Assembly (NCBI RefSeq): GCF_006715785.1
Contig: NZ_VFNX01000001.1
Span: 1,192,501 to 1,256,500 of the forward strand
Direction of reading: 5' to 3'
DNA from: Streptomyces puniciscabiei
GTDB lineage: Bacteria; Actinomycetota; Actinomycetes; Streptomycetales; Streptomycetaceae
DNA length: 64,000 nt
Shown: in pieces, positions 10,382 through 17,881 of the stretch
Position numbering within the stretch: position 1 is the stretch's first letter
How the letters are laid out: the number at the start of each line of letters is the position of its first letter
Translations under genes and position numbers: made by a program
Notes under the pieces: model-generated
Told to the model about the DNA's origin: nothing
Databases searched by the model: none
What the model saw: the letters and a program-made list of their open reading frames with translations, nothing else

Positions 10382-10419
10382 GGGAGCGGCCCCCGGATCT
10401 GCTTCCGGGAACCGCTCCC
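10382..10419 (-). terminator. rpsO terminator/attenuator hairpin
   Basis: Nested stem GGGAGCGG/CCGCTCCC with inner CCCGGA/TCCGGG, starting 11 nt after the rpsO stop on the minus strand. It is followed by a short TTC stretch rather than a long U-run. Likely a partial terminator allowing read-through into pnp. Confidence 0.65.
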
Positions 10420-10430
10420 CTCACGGCGTC

Positions 10431-10718
10431 CTACTTGGCGCCCGCCGCACCACGGCGGATGCCGAGGCGGTCGACCAGCGCGCGGAAGCGCTGGATGTCC
10501 TTCTTCGCCAGGTACTGCAGCAGCCGGCGGCGCTGACCGACCAGGATCAGCAGGCCACGACGGGAGTGGTGGTCGTGCTTGTGGGTCTTGAGGTGCTCCG
10601 TCAGGTCGGAGATCCGACGGGAGAGCAGAGCGACCTGGACCTCGGGGGAGCCGGTGTCACCCTCCTTGGTACCGAACTCGGCGATGATCTGCTTCTTCGT
10701 AGCGGCGTCGAGCGACAC
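10431..10718 (-). CDS. rpsO: 30S ribosomal protein S15
   Basis: Binds the central domain of 16S rRNA early in 30S assembly. The 95 residues begin [16 protein letters not shown] and carry the S15 core [33 protein letters not shown] and [11 protein letters not shown]. It starts at GTG with GAGGAG upstream. It is followed by pnp on the same strand, the classic rpsO-pnp arrangement. Confidence 0.97.
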   Translation of the reverse strand: MSLDAATKKQIIAEFGTKEGDTGSPEVQVALLSRRISDLTEHLKTHKHDHHSRRGLLILVGQRRRLLQYLAKKDIQRFRALVDRLGIRRGAAGAK

Positions 10719-10899
10719 GCGTACTCCTCATAGTCTGTGAGTGCCACCGAGTGCCCCCGGTCTGCTTCTCGGGGGAGCTTCCGTTACTCGGGAGGCGGGA
10801 TCCGCTGGGCGCGGCCTCCAGAGCCTGTTCAAGAGGGCTCCGGGGGTGCGTACACAAACGGCCGTCACACAGGGTACCAGGACGGTTCGGCCGTCCGTG

Positions 10900-11133
10900 T
10901 CACTGGCTCCGCTTGGCGTTCCAGACCAGGAGGACCACGATCAGGACGACCAGGACGAGGACCCAGATCCACACGTCACCACCGCCGCCGGATCCGTGGC
11001 TGCCGTAGTGGTGGGAGCCGTAGTGGTGGTAGCCGCCGTGATAGCTGCTGTGGTAACCGCCGCCGCGGCCGCCGCGCAGGGCGAGTACGTCGGTCGACGG
11101 CGGGGACCATGGGGCGGTGCCGGGCATGCTCAT
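10900..11133 (-). CDS. Small Gly/His/Tyr-rich membrane protein
   Basis: 77 residues, unrecognised. Residues 21-53 are a low-complexity stretch of Gly, His, Tyr and Ser (for example GGYHHYGSHHYGSH) with eleven histidines. It is followed by a single C-terminal transmembrane helix (VWIWVLVLVVLIVVLLVW) and a short basic end, suggesting a tail-anchored or type-III topology. The His/Tyr-rich part could bind metal, but there is no proof. It lies upstream of rpsO on the same strand, divergent from the DUF397 gene. Confidence 0.6.
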   Translation of the reverse strand: MSMPGTAPWSPPSTDVLALRGGRGGGYHSSYHGGYHHYGSHHYGSHGSGGGGDVWIWVLVLVVLIVVLLVWNAKRSQ

Positions 11134-11354
11134 GACCGGGAATTTACGTGAGCATGGGTTGGCATGGCCGCGCCCGTTGCATGCCCGTGACGAAACCTCC
11201 GCTCCCTGGGCACAAGCGGTCGCCGGTCCGCACCCGTATCCGGCCGTACTCCTTCGTACGGGCGTTGACCAGGTCGTTTCACAGTACGCGCGCGTGGTCT
11301 CCCAGTAGGGTGACGACGCAACGCAGTCCGTATGCCGAAGGGGGCCGCTTCACC

Positions 11355-11684
11355 ATGACCGAGACACAGGGCACGAGCGCCGGCGCGTCGGCGCCGGAAT
11401 CTCAGGAAGACGTCAAGGCGCGCAAGGAGCGGGAGCGGGACGAGCTGTACGCACTCGACATCTCCGGCGTGGAGTGGCACTGCGCACCGGGCACGGAGGC
11501 ACACGAGGAGCGGGTCGAGATCGCGTACCTGCCCGGCGGTGCGGTCGCGATGCGCTCCTCCCTCGACCACGCCACCGTGCTCCGCTACACCGAGGCGGAG
11601 TGGCGCGCGTTCGTACTGGGGGCGCGGGACGGGGAGTTCGATCTGGAGCCACATGAGCGCAATGGGGGGCTTGCCGGGCAGTGA
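11355..11684 (+). CDS. bldB: DUF397 protein, probable BldB
   Basis: 109 residues starting at an ATG with GAAGGGG upstream. After a charged, disordered head (ESQEDVKARKERERDELYAL) comes a compact DUF397-type domain: GVEWHCAPG, ERVEIAYLPGGAVAMRSS and YTEAEWRAFVLGARDGEF. DUF397 proteins are actinobacterial developmental regulators; BldB of S. coelicolor belongs to this family and is encoded inside the ESX locus. The location beside eccD/eccC and the distinctive C-terminal block make this the likely bldB orthologue, though other DUF397 paralogues are common in the genus. It converges on eccD across a strong terminator. Confidence 0.6.
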   Translation: MTETQGTSAGASAPESQEDVKARKERERDELYALDISGVEWHCAPGTEAHEERVEIAYLPGGAVAMRSSLDHATVLRYTEAEWRAFVLGARDGEFDLEPHERNGGLAGQ

Positions 11685-11710
11685 GCGGCGCTGAGGTTGG
11701 CAAAACATGA

Positions 11711-11740
11711 AAAGGGCGGCACGCATGTGTGCCGCCCTTT
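11711..11740. terminator. Bidirectional terminator between bldB-like gene and eccD
   Basis: Perfect 12-bp stem AAAGGGCGGCAC/GTGCCGCCCTTT with a 6-nt loop, flanked by A-rich sequence on one side and T-rich on the other. It can act on both strands between these convergent genes. Confidence 0.85.
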
Positions 11741-11772
11741 CTCCGTGGCCTCTGCTTCCCGCGCGTCGGCCC

Positions 11773-13287
11773 TCAGCTGGTCATCGCCCGTGCACGCGCG
11801 TACACGTCGAACACGGCCAGCGCCAGCGGGATCAGAGTGAGCAGGACGAAGCTCTCGGCGATCTCCAGGAAACGGCCCCAGAAGGGGGTGACACCGCGGC
11901 GCGGAGTGATCAGACCGATCGCGGTGACGAGGGCGGTGGCCGCGCCGACCGCCGCGGCGAGCCAGATGCTGCGGATGTCGAGGGACGAGGTGTCGCCCTG
12001 GATGGCATCGATCAGATAGCCCCGGGGCGGGTTCAGGGCCAGCCCGAGACCGAGGAAGACGATGGCGGCGAGGCCGGCGGCCAGGGTGGCGCCCACCTGC
12101 GCGGTGTAGCGGAACAGGTGCGCCCGCATCAGCATCGCCACGCCGGTCGCGAGCGCCAGGAGCTGGGCCCAGACGTTGCTGGAGAAGCCGAGGACGATCG
12201 AGGCGCCGACGGCGACGAGGGCACAGCCCCCGACGAGCCCGACGAGCAGTTCGTGGCCGCGCCGGGCCTGGGCGGCCACACGGTCGGCGTCCACGGGCTC
12301 CTGCGGGGCGGGCTCGCCGGTGTCATAGCCGCCGCGGGAGGGGTTGGGCGGTTCGAAGCCGATGGGCAGCCGGGCGAAGCGCATGGACAGGCCCGGCAGG
12401 AAGGCCAGGGCGACGACGGACAGCGGGGCGCCGATGGCGGCCGTCTCGATGGGCTTCAGATCGGTGAGAGTCGCGATGAAGGTGGTGATCAGGCCGATGG
12501 CGGAGGCGAAGAGGAACGCCACGAAGGGTCCGTCGCCGCCGGGCGACACCAGGGTGAGCACCAGGGAGGCGACGAGGACCGCCGTGCAGGCGAGCAGGAA
12601 CTGGAGCCGTCCGATGCCCTCGTGGTGGGCGAGCGGCAGCAGCCCGGACCCGGCCACGCCGATGTTCGGCAGGGCGCCGAGTCCCAGCGCGACCGCGGAA
12701 CCCCGGTCGTCGTACACGCGCGCGCGTACACAGGCGATGGTGACCAGCAGGATGCCGGTGATGCCCGCGATGATGCCCTGCAGGCTGTGCATGTCATGGC
12801 GGATCTGGGAGCTCCAGGCCACGAAGGCGAGCAACGCGGGCAGGATGCCGCCCGCGACGAGGCCGGCGGCGCGGGTGAGGTCGCCGCTCCACAGGGTCCG
12901 GTCGCGGGTGACGGCGGAGGCCACCGCCTCGGAGACGTCGTCGAGGACGGCGGGCGGCAGCGACTCGGCGAACGGGCGCAGGGTGAGCAGTTCACCGTCG
13001 AGGATGCGCTGTGCCGTGAAGGACCGGGCGCCGTCGAGGACGGTGCCGTCGCGCCGTACGAGGTGGTAGCCGACCGGAGCGCCCTCGGCGGGGCTCTGCT
13101 GGGACAGCCGCAGAATCTCCGGGTACAGGTCCGCGACCGGTACGTCGTCGGGCAGCGCCACGTCGATCCGGCTGTCGGGCGCCACGATGGTGACCCGGCA
13201 GAAGCCGAATCCCATACCCGCCCCGGAAGGGGCTCCGGTGCCGTGTCCGCCGGGCGCGCCGGCCGGCGCGGAGGCCGTCATGCTCAC
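11773..13287 (-). CDS. eccD: Type VII secretion integral membrane protein EccD
   Basis: Forms the main membrane vestibule of the ESX channel. An N-terminal ubiquitin-like (YukD) domain (CRVTIVAPDSRIDVALPDDV ... PVGYHLVRRDG) is followed by about 11 transmembrane helices and a soluble loop (FEPPNPSRGGYDTGEP). The length of 504 residues fits EccD. The GTG at 13287 has GAGGGGG 8 nt upstream; an ATG two codons later is an alternative. It is divergently transcribed from eccC, and together with EccB, EccC and EccE in this window completes the core complex. Confidence 0.93.
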   Translation of the reverse strand: MSMTASAPAGAPGGHGTGAPSGAGMGFGFCRVTIVAPDSRIDVALPDDVPVADLYPEILRLSQQSPAEGAPVGYHLVRRDGTVLDGARSFTAQRILDGELLTLRPFAESLPPAVLDDVSEAVASAVTRDRTLWSGDLTRAAGLVAGGILPALLAFVAWSSQIRHDMHSLQGIIAGITGILLVTIACVRARVYDDRGSAVALGLGALPNIGVAGSGLLPLAHHEGIGRLQFLLACTAVLVASLVLTLVSPGGDGPFVAFLFASAIGLITTFIATLTDLKPIETAAIGAPLSVVALAFLPGLSMRFARLPIGFEPPNPSRGGYDTGEPAPQEPVDADRVAAQARRGHELLVGLVGGCALVAVGASIVLGFSSNVWAQLLALATGVAMLMRAHLFRYTAQVGATLAAGLAAIVFLGLGLALNPPRGYLIDAIQGDTSSLDIRSIWLAAAVGAATALVTAIGLITPRRGVTPFWGRFLEIAESFVLLTLIPLALAVFDVYARARAMTS

Positions 13288-13617
13288 CTGCTGTTCCCCC
13301 TCGTCGGTGGTGGGGCGGCCTGCGGTGCCACCGCGCACCTTCCGCCCGTAAAAATCCTGTGTAGGTTGTGCGGCGCCACACGCTCCGCCGGTGAACCGAG
13401 CAGTCGCATCCGGGGTTTGCGGGGAGGCGCCTCCTTCGAACCGTTGCGGATTGCCCGGGTTTTCCCGGAACGATTCGCAACTGCTCACGCGTCTCACCGG
13501 CACCCTACCGCCAGCCGTTGTCCGTGGTTGTCAGTAGGATCGCGCTTCGCGATCGACGTTCGCCTGACACGGGGCGGCGGACGAAAAATCTCGGTCCGGC
13601 AAGGGAATTGGTGCGTA
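13288..13617. promoter_or_regulatory. Divergent eccD/eccC promoter region
   Basis: 330 nt between two divergent core T7SS genes, so it must hold promoters for both. It is visibly less GC-rich than its neighbours, with stretches such as AAAAATCCTGTGTAGGTTG and ACGAAAAATC. I could not single out one convincing -35/-10 pair. GATCGCGCTTCGCGATC near 13538-13554 is a short palindrome (GATCGCG/CGCGATC) that might be an operator or hairpin. Confidence 0.4.
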
Positions 13618-16600
13618 GTGAGCCACATCGTCGTCAAGCGCCCACCGCGGGCACTGCCGAAGGAAGTGCCCACGGACGAGGTCCTGCTGCAGGCTCCGCC
13701 GGAACTTCCGCGCGGCCAGCAGGAAAGCGCTTGGATGCAGCTCCTGCCCATGCTCGGCATGGGCGGTTCCGTGGTGTTCTTCTTCAACCCCCAGGCCCAG
13801 CCCTTCATGAAGATCATGGGCCTGCTGATGGTGGCCTCGACGATCGCCATGGGCATCTCGATGCTGGTCCGCTACCGCCGCGGCAACCAGGGGCAGATGG
13901 CCGACATGCGCCGCGACTACCTGCGTTACCTCTCCCAGACCCGGCGCGCCGCACTCGGCACCGCCAAGGCCCAGCGCGACGCGCAGTACTACCTGCACCC
14001 TTCGCCGGAGCAACTGTGGGCGCTGGTCGCCGAGGGCAGCCGGGTGTGGGAACGGCGCACCGGCGACGAGGACTTCGGGCAGGTGCGGGTGGGCCTCGGC
14101 CCGCAGGCCCTGGCCACTCCCTTGATCCCGCCGGAGACCGCCCCGGTGGACGAGCTGGAGCCGCTGACCGCGGGCGCCATGCAGCGCTTCCTGGCCACGC
14201 ACAGCACCCTTGACGAGCTGCCGATGGCCGTGTCGCTGCGCGCCTTCTACCACGTGACGATCAGCGGCGAGCCCGGCACCGTGCGCGGCGCCGCACGTGC
14301 CGTCACCGCCTCCCTCGCCTCGCTGCACTCCCCCGAGGACCTGGTCATCGCCGTCGTCGCCGAACGTCAGTCGGCGCACGAGTGGGAGTGGGCCAAGTGG
14401 CTGCCGCACGTGCAGGCGCCGGGCCTCGCCGACGGCGCCGGCAGCATCCGCCTGATCACCACCGACCCGGTGGAGCTGGAGGACCGGCTCGCCTCCCGTC
14501 TCCAGGGCCGCCCGCGCTTCCACCCCGGTGGTCCCCCGGTCCCGGAGCAGCCGCACGTGGTGGTGGTGCTCGACGGCGTCTCCCTGCCCCCCACCGCTTT
14601 GCTGGCCAGCCCCGAGGGCATGCAGGGTGTGACGGTCCTGGAGGTCGTGCCGGGTGACCTCACGGTCGGCCGGGGCGACCTGTCCGTCGTCGTCCAGCCC
14701 AAGGAGCTGCGCCTGGAGTCGGCGCACGGCATGGTCTACGAAGGGACCCCGGACGTCCTGTCGTACGAGGCCGCCGAGGCCCTCGCCCGTCAACTGGCGC
14801 CGCTGCGAATGGCGTCGGGCGGGGACGACGACGAACCGTTGCTGGCGAACCTGGAGTTCACCGACCTGCTGAACCTGGGCGACGCGGCATCGGTCGACCC
14901 GAAGCGGACATGGCGGCCGCGTTCGCAAGGGGAGCGGCTGCGGGTGCCGATCGGTCTGGGTGAGGACGGCCGGCCCGTGATGCTCGACCTCAAGGAGGCC
15001 GCGCAGGAGGGCATGGGCCCGCACGGCCTGTGTGTCGGTGCCACCGGTTCCGGCAAGTCGGAACTGCTGCGCACGCTGGTCCTCGGCCTTGCCGTGACCC
15101 ACTCCTCCGAGACGCTGAACTTCGTACTCGCCGACTTCAAGGGTGGTGCCACCTTCGCGGGCATGGCCCAGCTGCCGCACGTGGCGGCCGTGATCACCAA
15201 CCTCGCGGACGACCTCACCCTCGTCGACCGCATGGGCGACTCGATCCGCGGCGAGCTCAACCGCCGCCAGGAGCTGCTGCGCGACGCGGGCAACTACGCC
15301 AACATCCACGACTACGAGAAGGCGCGCGCCGCAGGCGCCCCGCTGCAGCCCATCCCCTCCCTCGTCCTGGTGATCGACGAGTTCAGCGAGCTGCTGACCG
15401 CCAAGCCGGACTTCATCGAGATGTTCGTGCAGATCGGCCGTATCGGCCGATCGCTGGGCGTGCACCTGCTGCTGGCCTCGCAGCGCCTGGAGGAGGGCCG
15501 CCTGCGCGGCCTGGAGACGTATCTGTCGTACCGCGTCGGTCTGCGGACGTTCTCGGCGGCCGAGTCCCGCGCCGCGATCGGCGTCCCGGACGCCTACGAG
15601 CTTCCGAACGTCCCGGGTTCCGGCTTCCTCAAGTTCGGCACCGACGAGATGTTGCGCTTCAAGGCGGCGTACGTCTCCGGCGTGTACCGCACCAGCTCGC
15701 AGCAGGCCGCGGCGCTCGGCGGCCCACTGCCCGTCGACCGCAGGCCCGTCCTGTTCACCGCGGCGGAGGTGCCGGTGCAGTACGCACCGATCCCGCAGCA
15801 GCGCCAGGAGGCGCCGACCGAGCAGCAGGACGACGCGCTCGCCGACACCGTGCTCGACGTGATCGTGCGGCGCCTGGAGGCGCAGGGTCCGGCGGCCCAC
15901 CAGGTGTGGCTGCCCCCGCTGGACAGCCCGCCGTCGCTCGACGCGCTGCTGCCGGGCCTGGCCCCGGTACCGGGCCGCGGGATGACCCAGCCCGGCTATG
16001 AGGGCGCGGGCCGGCTGGTGGTCCCCGTCGGCCTCATCGACAAGCCCTACGAGCAGCGGCGCGACCCGTTGTGGCTCGACTTCGGCGGCGCGGCCGGTCA
16101 CATGCAGATCGTCGGCGGCCCGCAGTCCGGCAAGTCGACCTTGGTGCGCTCGATCATCGCGTCGTTCGCCCTCACCCACACCCCGTGGGAAGTGCAGTTC
16201 TACGGCCTGGACTTCGGTGGCGGCGGTATGGCCGCGGTGGCCGGCCTGCCCCACGTGGGCGGCGTGGCCTCCCGCCTCGACCCGGAGAAGGTCCGTCGTA
16301 CGGCGGCCGAGGTGTACGGCGTCATGACCCGGCGCGAGGAGTACTTCCGGTCCGCGGGCATCTCCTCCATCGCGGAGTTCCGCTCCCGCCGGGCACGCGG
16401 CGACATCTCGGTGACCGACCAGCCCTGGGGTGACGTCTTCCTCGTCATCGACGGCTGGGGCAACTTCCGCGCCGACTACGAGGCCTTGGAGCCGCTGGTC
16501 CTGGACATGGCTCAGCGCGGCCTCGGCTATGGCATCCACGTGATCATCACCGCGTCGCGTTCGATGGAGGTCCGGGCGAACCTCAAGGACCACCTGATGA

Positions 16601-17583
16601 ACCGCCTCGAGCTGCGGCTCGGTGATCCCATGGACTCGGAGATCGACCGCAAGATCGCGGCCAACGTGCCCACCGGGGTGCCGGGCCGCGGCCAGACCCC
16701 GCAGAAGCAGCACTTCATGGCGGCGGTGCCACGCATCGACGGGCTCTCCTCCGACACGGACCTGGCTGAGGCGACGACGGCTCTCGCGGCCGAAGTCACC
16801 CGCCACTGGCAGGAGCCCGGCGCACCCGAGGTACGCCTGCTGCCCCGCGAGTTCCCTGCGACCCAGCTCCCGCCCGGCGACCGCTTCCCGAACCGGGGCA
16901 TCTCCTTCGCCCTGGACGAGGACAACCTCGAGCCGGTGTTCGTGGACTTCGAACAGGATCCGTTCTTCCTGGTGTTCGGAGAGAGCGAGTCCGGCAAGTC
17001 GAACCTGCTCAAGCTGCTGATCAAGCGCCTCACCGAGCGCTACGACGGCCACAGCTGCAAGCTGTTCGTCGTCGACAACCGACGGTCGCTGCTCGGGGTG
17101 ACCCCGGACTCGCACCTGGCCGAGTACATCCCCATGTCGAACCAGATGCAGCACCACATGGACGCCCTGGCCGACCTGATGCAGCGCCGCACCCCGACGG
17201 CCGACGTGACCCCCGAGCAGCTGCGCAACCGCAGCTGGTGGCGGGGCCCCACGGTGTACGTCGTCATCGACGACTACGACCTGGTGTCCACGTCCAGCGG
17301 CAACCCGCTGGCAGGCCTGACGGAACTCCTCCCCTTCGCCCGCGACGTCGGCGTCCGCTTCATCATCGCCCGCTCCACGGCGGGCGCCGGACGCGCCGGC
17401 TACGAGACCTTCATGCAGCGCATCAAGGAACTCGGCGCCCAGGGCGTGGTCCTCGCGGGCGATCCCGCCGAGGGCGAACTGCTGGGCGGAGTAAGGCCAC
17501 GGCCGATGCCGACGGGGCGGGGCATCTTCGTGTCGCGGAAGCGGGGGAAGCCGATGGTGCAGGTGGGGCTGGTGGACTCCTAG
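13618..17583 (+). CDS. eccC: Type VII secretion ATPase EccC
   Basis: FtsK/SpoIIIE-family motor that recognises and drives ESX substrates. It has 1321 residues from a GTG with AAGGGA upstream; open sequence further upstream in this frame is only antisense to eccD. Two transmembrane helices lie near residues 45-85. Three ATPase domains follow: Walker A GATGSGKS (~474) with VLVIDEFSELL, GGPQSGKS (~834) with VFLVIDGWGNF, and GESESGKS (~1122) with VYVVIDDYDLV. Only the first has the full Asp-Glu Walker B, as is usual in EccC where domains 2 and 3 bind substrate or act structurally. It is one fused chain, unlike the split EccCa/EccCb of ESX-1. Confidence 0.96.
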   Translation: MSHIVVKRPPRALPKEVPTDEVLLQAPPELPRGQQESAWMQLLPMLGMGGSVVFFFNPQAQPFMKIMGLLMVASTIAMGISMLVRYRRGNQGQMADMRRDYLRYLSQTRRAALGTAKAQRDAQYYLHPSPEQLWALVAEGSRVWERRTGDEDFGQVRVGLGPQALATPLIPPETAPVDELEPLTAGAMQRFLATHSTLDELPMAVSLRAFYHVTISGEPGTVRGAARAVTASLASLHSPEDLVIAVVAERQSAHEWEWAKWLPHVQAPGLADGAGSIRLITTDPVELEDRLASRLQGRPRFHPGGPPVPEQPHVVVVLDGVSLPPTALLASPEGMQGVTVLEVVPGDLTVGRGDLSVVVQPKELRLESAHGMVYEGTPDVLSYEAAEALARQLAPLRMASGGDDDEPLLANLEFTDLLNLGDAASVDPKRTWRPRSQGERLRVPIGLGEDGRPVMLDLKEAAQEGMGPHGLCVGATGSGKSELLRTLVLGLAVTHSSETLNFVLADFKGGATFAGMAQLPHVAAVITNLADDLTLVDRMGDSIRGELNRRQELLRDAGNYANIHDYEKARAAGAPLQPIPSLVLVIDEFSELLTAKPDFIEMFVQIGRIGRSLGVHLLLASQRLEEGRLRGLETYLSYRVGLRTFSAAESRAAIGVPDAYELPNVPGSGFLKFGTDEMLRFKAAYVSGVYRTSSQQAAALGGPLPVDRRPVLFTAAEVPVQYAPIPQQRQEAPTEQQDDALADTVLDVIVRRLEAQGPAAHQVWLPPLDSPPSLDALLPGLAPVPGRGMTQPGYEGAGRLVVPVGLIDKPYEQRRDPLWLDFGGAAGHMQIVGGPQSGKSTLVRSIIASFALTHTPWEVQFYGLDFGGGGMAAVAGLPHVGGVASRLDPEKVRRTAAEVYGVMTRREEYFRSAGISSIAEFRSRRARGDISVTDQPWGDVFLVIDGWGNFRADYEALEPLVLDMAQRGLGYGIHVIITASRSMEVRANLKDHLMNRLELRLGDPMDSEIDRKIAANVPTGVPGRGQTPQKQHFMAAVPRIDGLSSDTDLAEATTALAAEVTRHWQEPGAPEVRLLPREFPATQLPPGDRFPNRGISFALDEDNLEPVFVDFEQDPFFLVFGESESGKSNLLKLLIKRLTERYDGHSCKLFVVDNRRSLLGVTPDSHLAEYIPMSNQMQHHMDALADLMQRRTPTADVTPEQLRNRSWWRGPTVYVVIDDYDLVSTSSGNPLAGLTELLPFARDVGVRFIIARSTAGAGRAGYETFMQRIKELGAQGVVLAGDPAEGELLGGVRPRPMPTGRGIFVSRKRGKPMVQVGLVDS

Positions 17584-17635
17584 GAGACCACCGCTTTCGG
17601 AGTCGTTCTCGGGCAACTGGGCCTGGCCCGACCTG

Positions 17636-17666
17636 GATGCCGCGGATCGTTCTGGTCCGCGGCATC
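17636..17666 (+). terminator. eccC terminator hairpin
   Basis: Perfect 11-bp stem GATGCCGCGGA/TCCGCGGCATC with a 9-nt loop, 53 nt after the eccC stop. No U-tract, but it is stable and well placed between convergent genes. Confidence 0.65.
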
Positions 17667-17695
17667 CGGCGTTCTCGGGGCGCTGCGGGACCGAA

Positions 17696-17881
17696 GTGGA
17701 GGTTTCGGGGACGGTTGGGGTTGCCGCCGCGCCTGTGCCGACGCAGGAGCAGCTCAAGTCGGACGCGCTGGCGCGACAGCAGGCCGGGGCGGCGCATACG
17801 CAGCTCAACCACGTGCCGGACGATCCCGGAGGGGGCTCAGCCGCCCTTCCCAGCGAAGCAGTTCACCGAGGAAGTGTCCGC
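17696..17881 (+). pseudogene. Possible frameshifted gene remnant downstream of eccC
   Basis: Between eccC and the convergent kinase gene the plus strand reads like real protein: VAAAPVPTQEQLKSDALARQ, then AGAAHTQLNHVPDD. It continues in another frame as IPEGAQPPFPAKQFTEEV until it meets the end of the kinase gene. A single frameshift near 17820-17830 would join the two parts. No start with a good ribosome binding site was found (GTG at 17696 is possible). Product unknown; it may be the tail of a lost T7SS-associated gene or chance. Confidence 0.3.

Larger units (their letters stand above)
10107..10430 (-). promoter_or_regulatory. rpsO-pnp intergenic region
   Basis: This 324-nt gap holds the rpsO terminator-like hairpin (10382-10419) and a candidate pnp promoter (10311-10340). 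It also has a direct repeat GTGTCGTACGT at 10288 and 10305 (17-bp spacing), and a G/C-rich segment around 10200-10255 able to fold. In other bacteria, including Streptomyces, the rpsO-pnp spacer contains RNase III-processed stem-loops that regulate PNPase. Folding here is by eye only. Confidence 0.45.

Noticed and set aside
11707..13617. Long plus-strand open frame continuous with eccC
   Set aside because: It is the mirror of eccD; GC-rich third positions keep the antisense frame open. eccC begins at the GTG at 13618 with a ribosome binding site.
13531..17808. 1425-codon minus-strand frame opposite eccC
   Set aside because: Pure antisense shadow; Arg/Val/Asp-rich composition without domains, while the plus strand encodes EccC.
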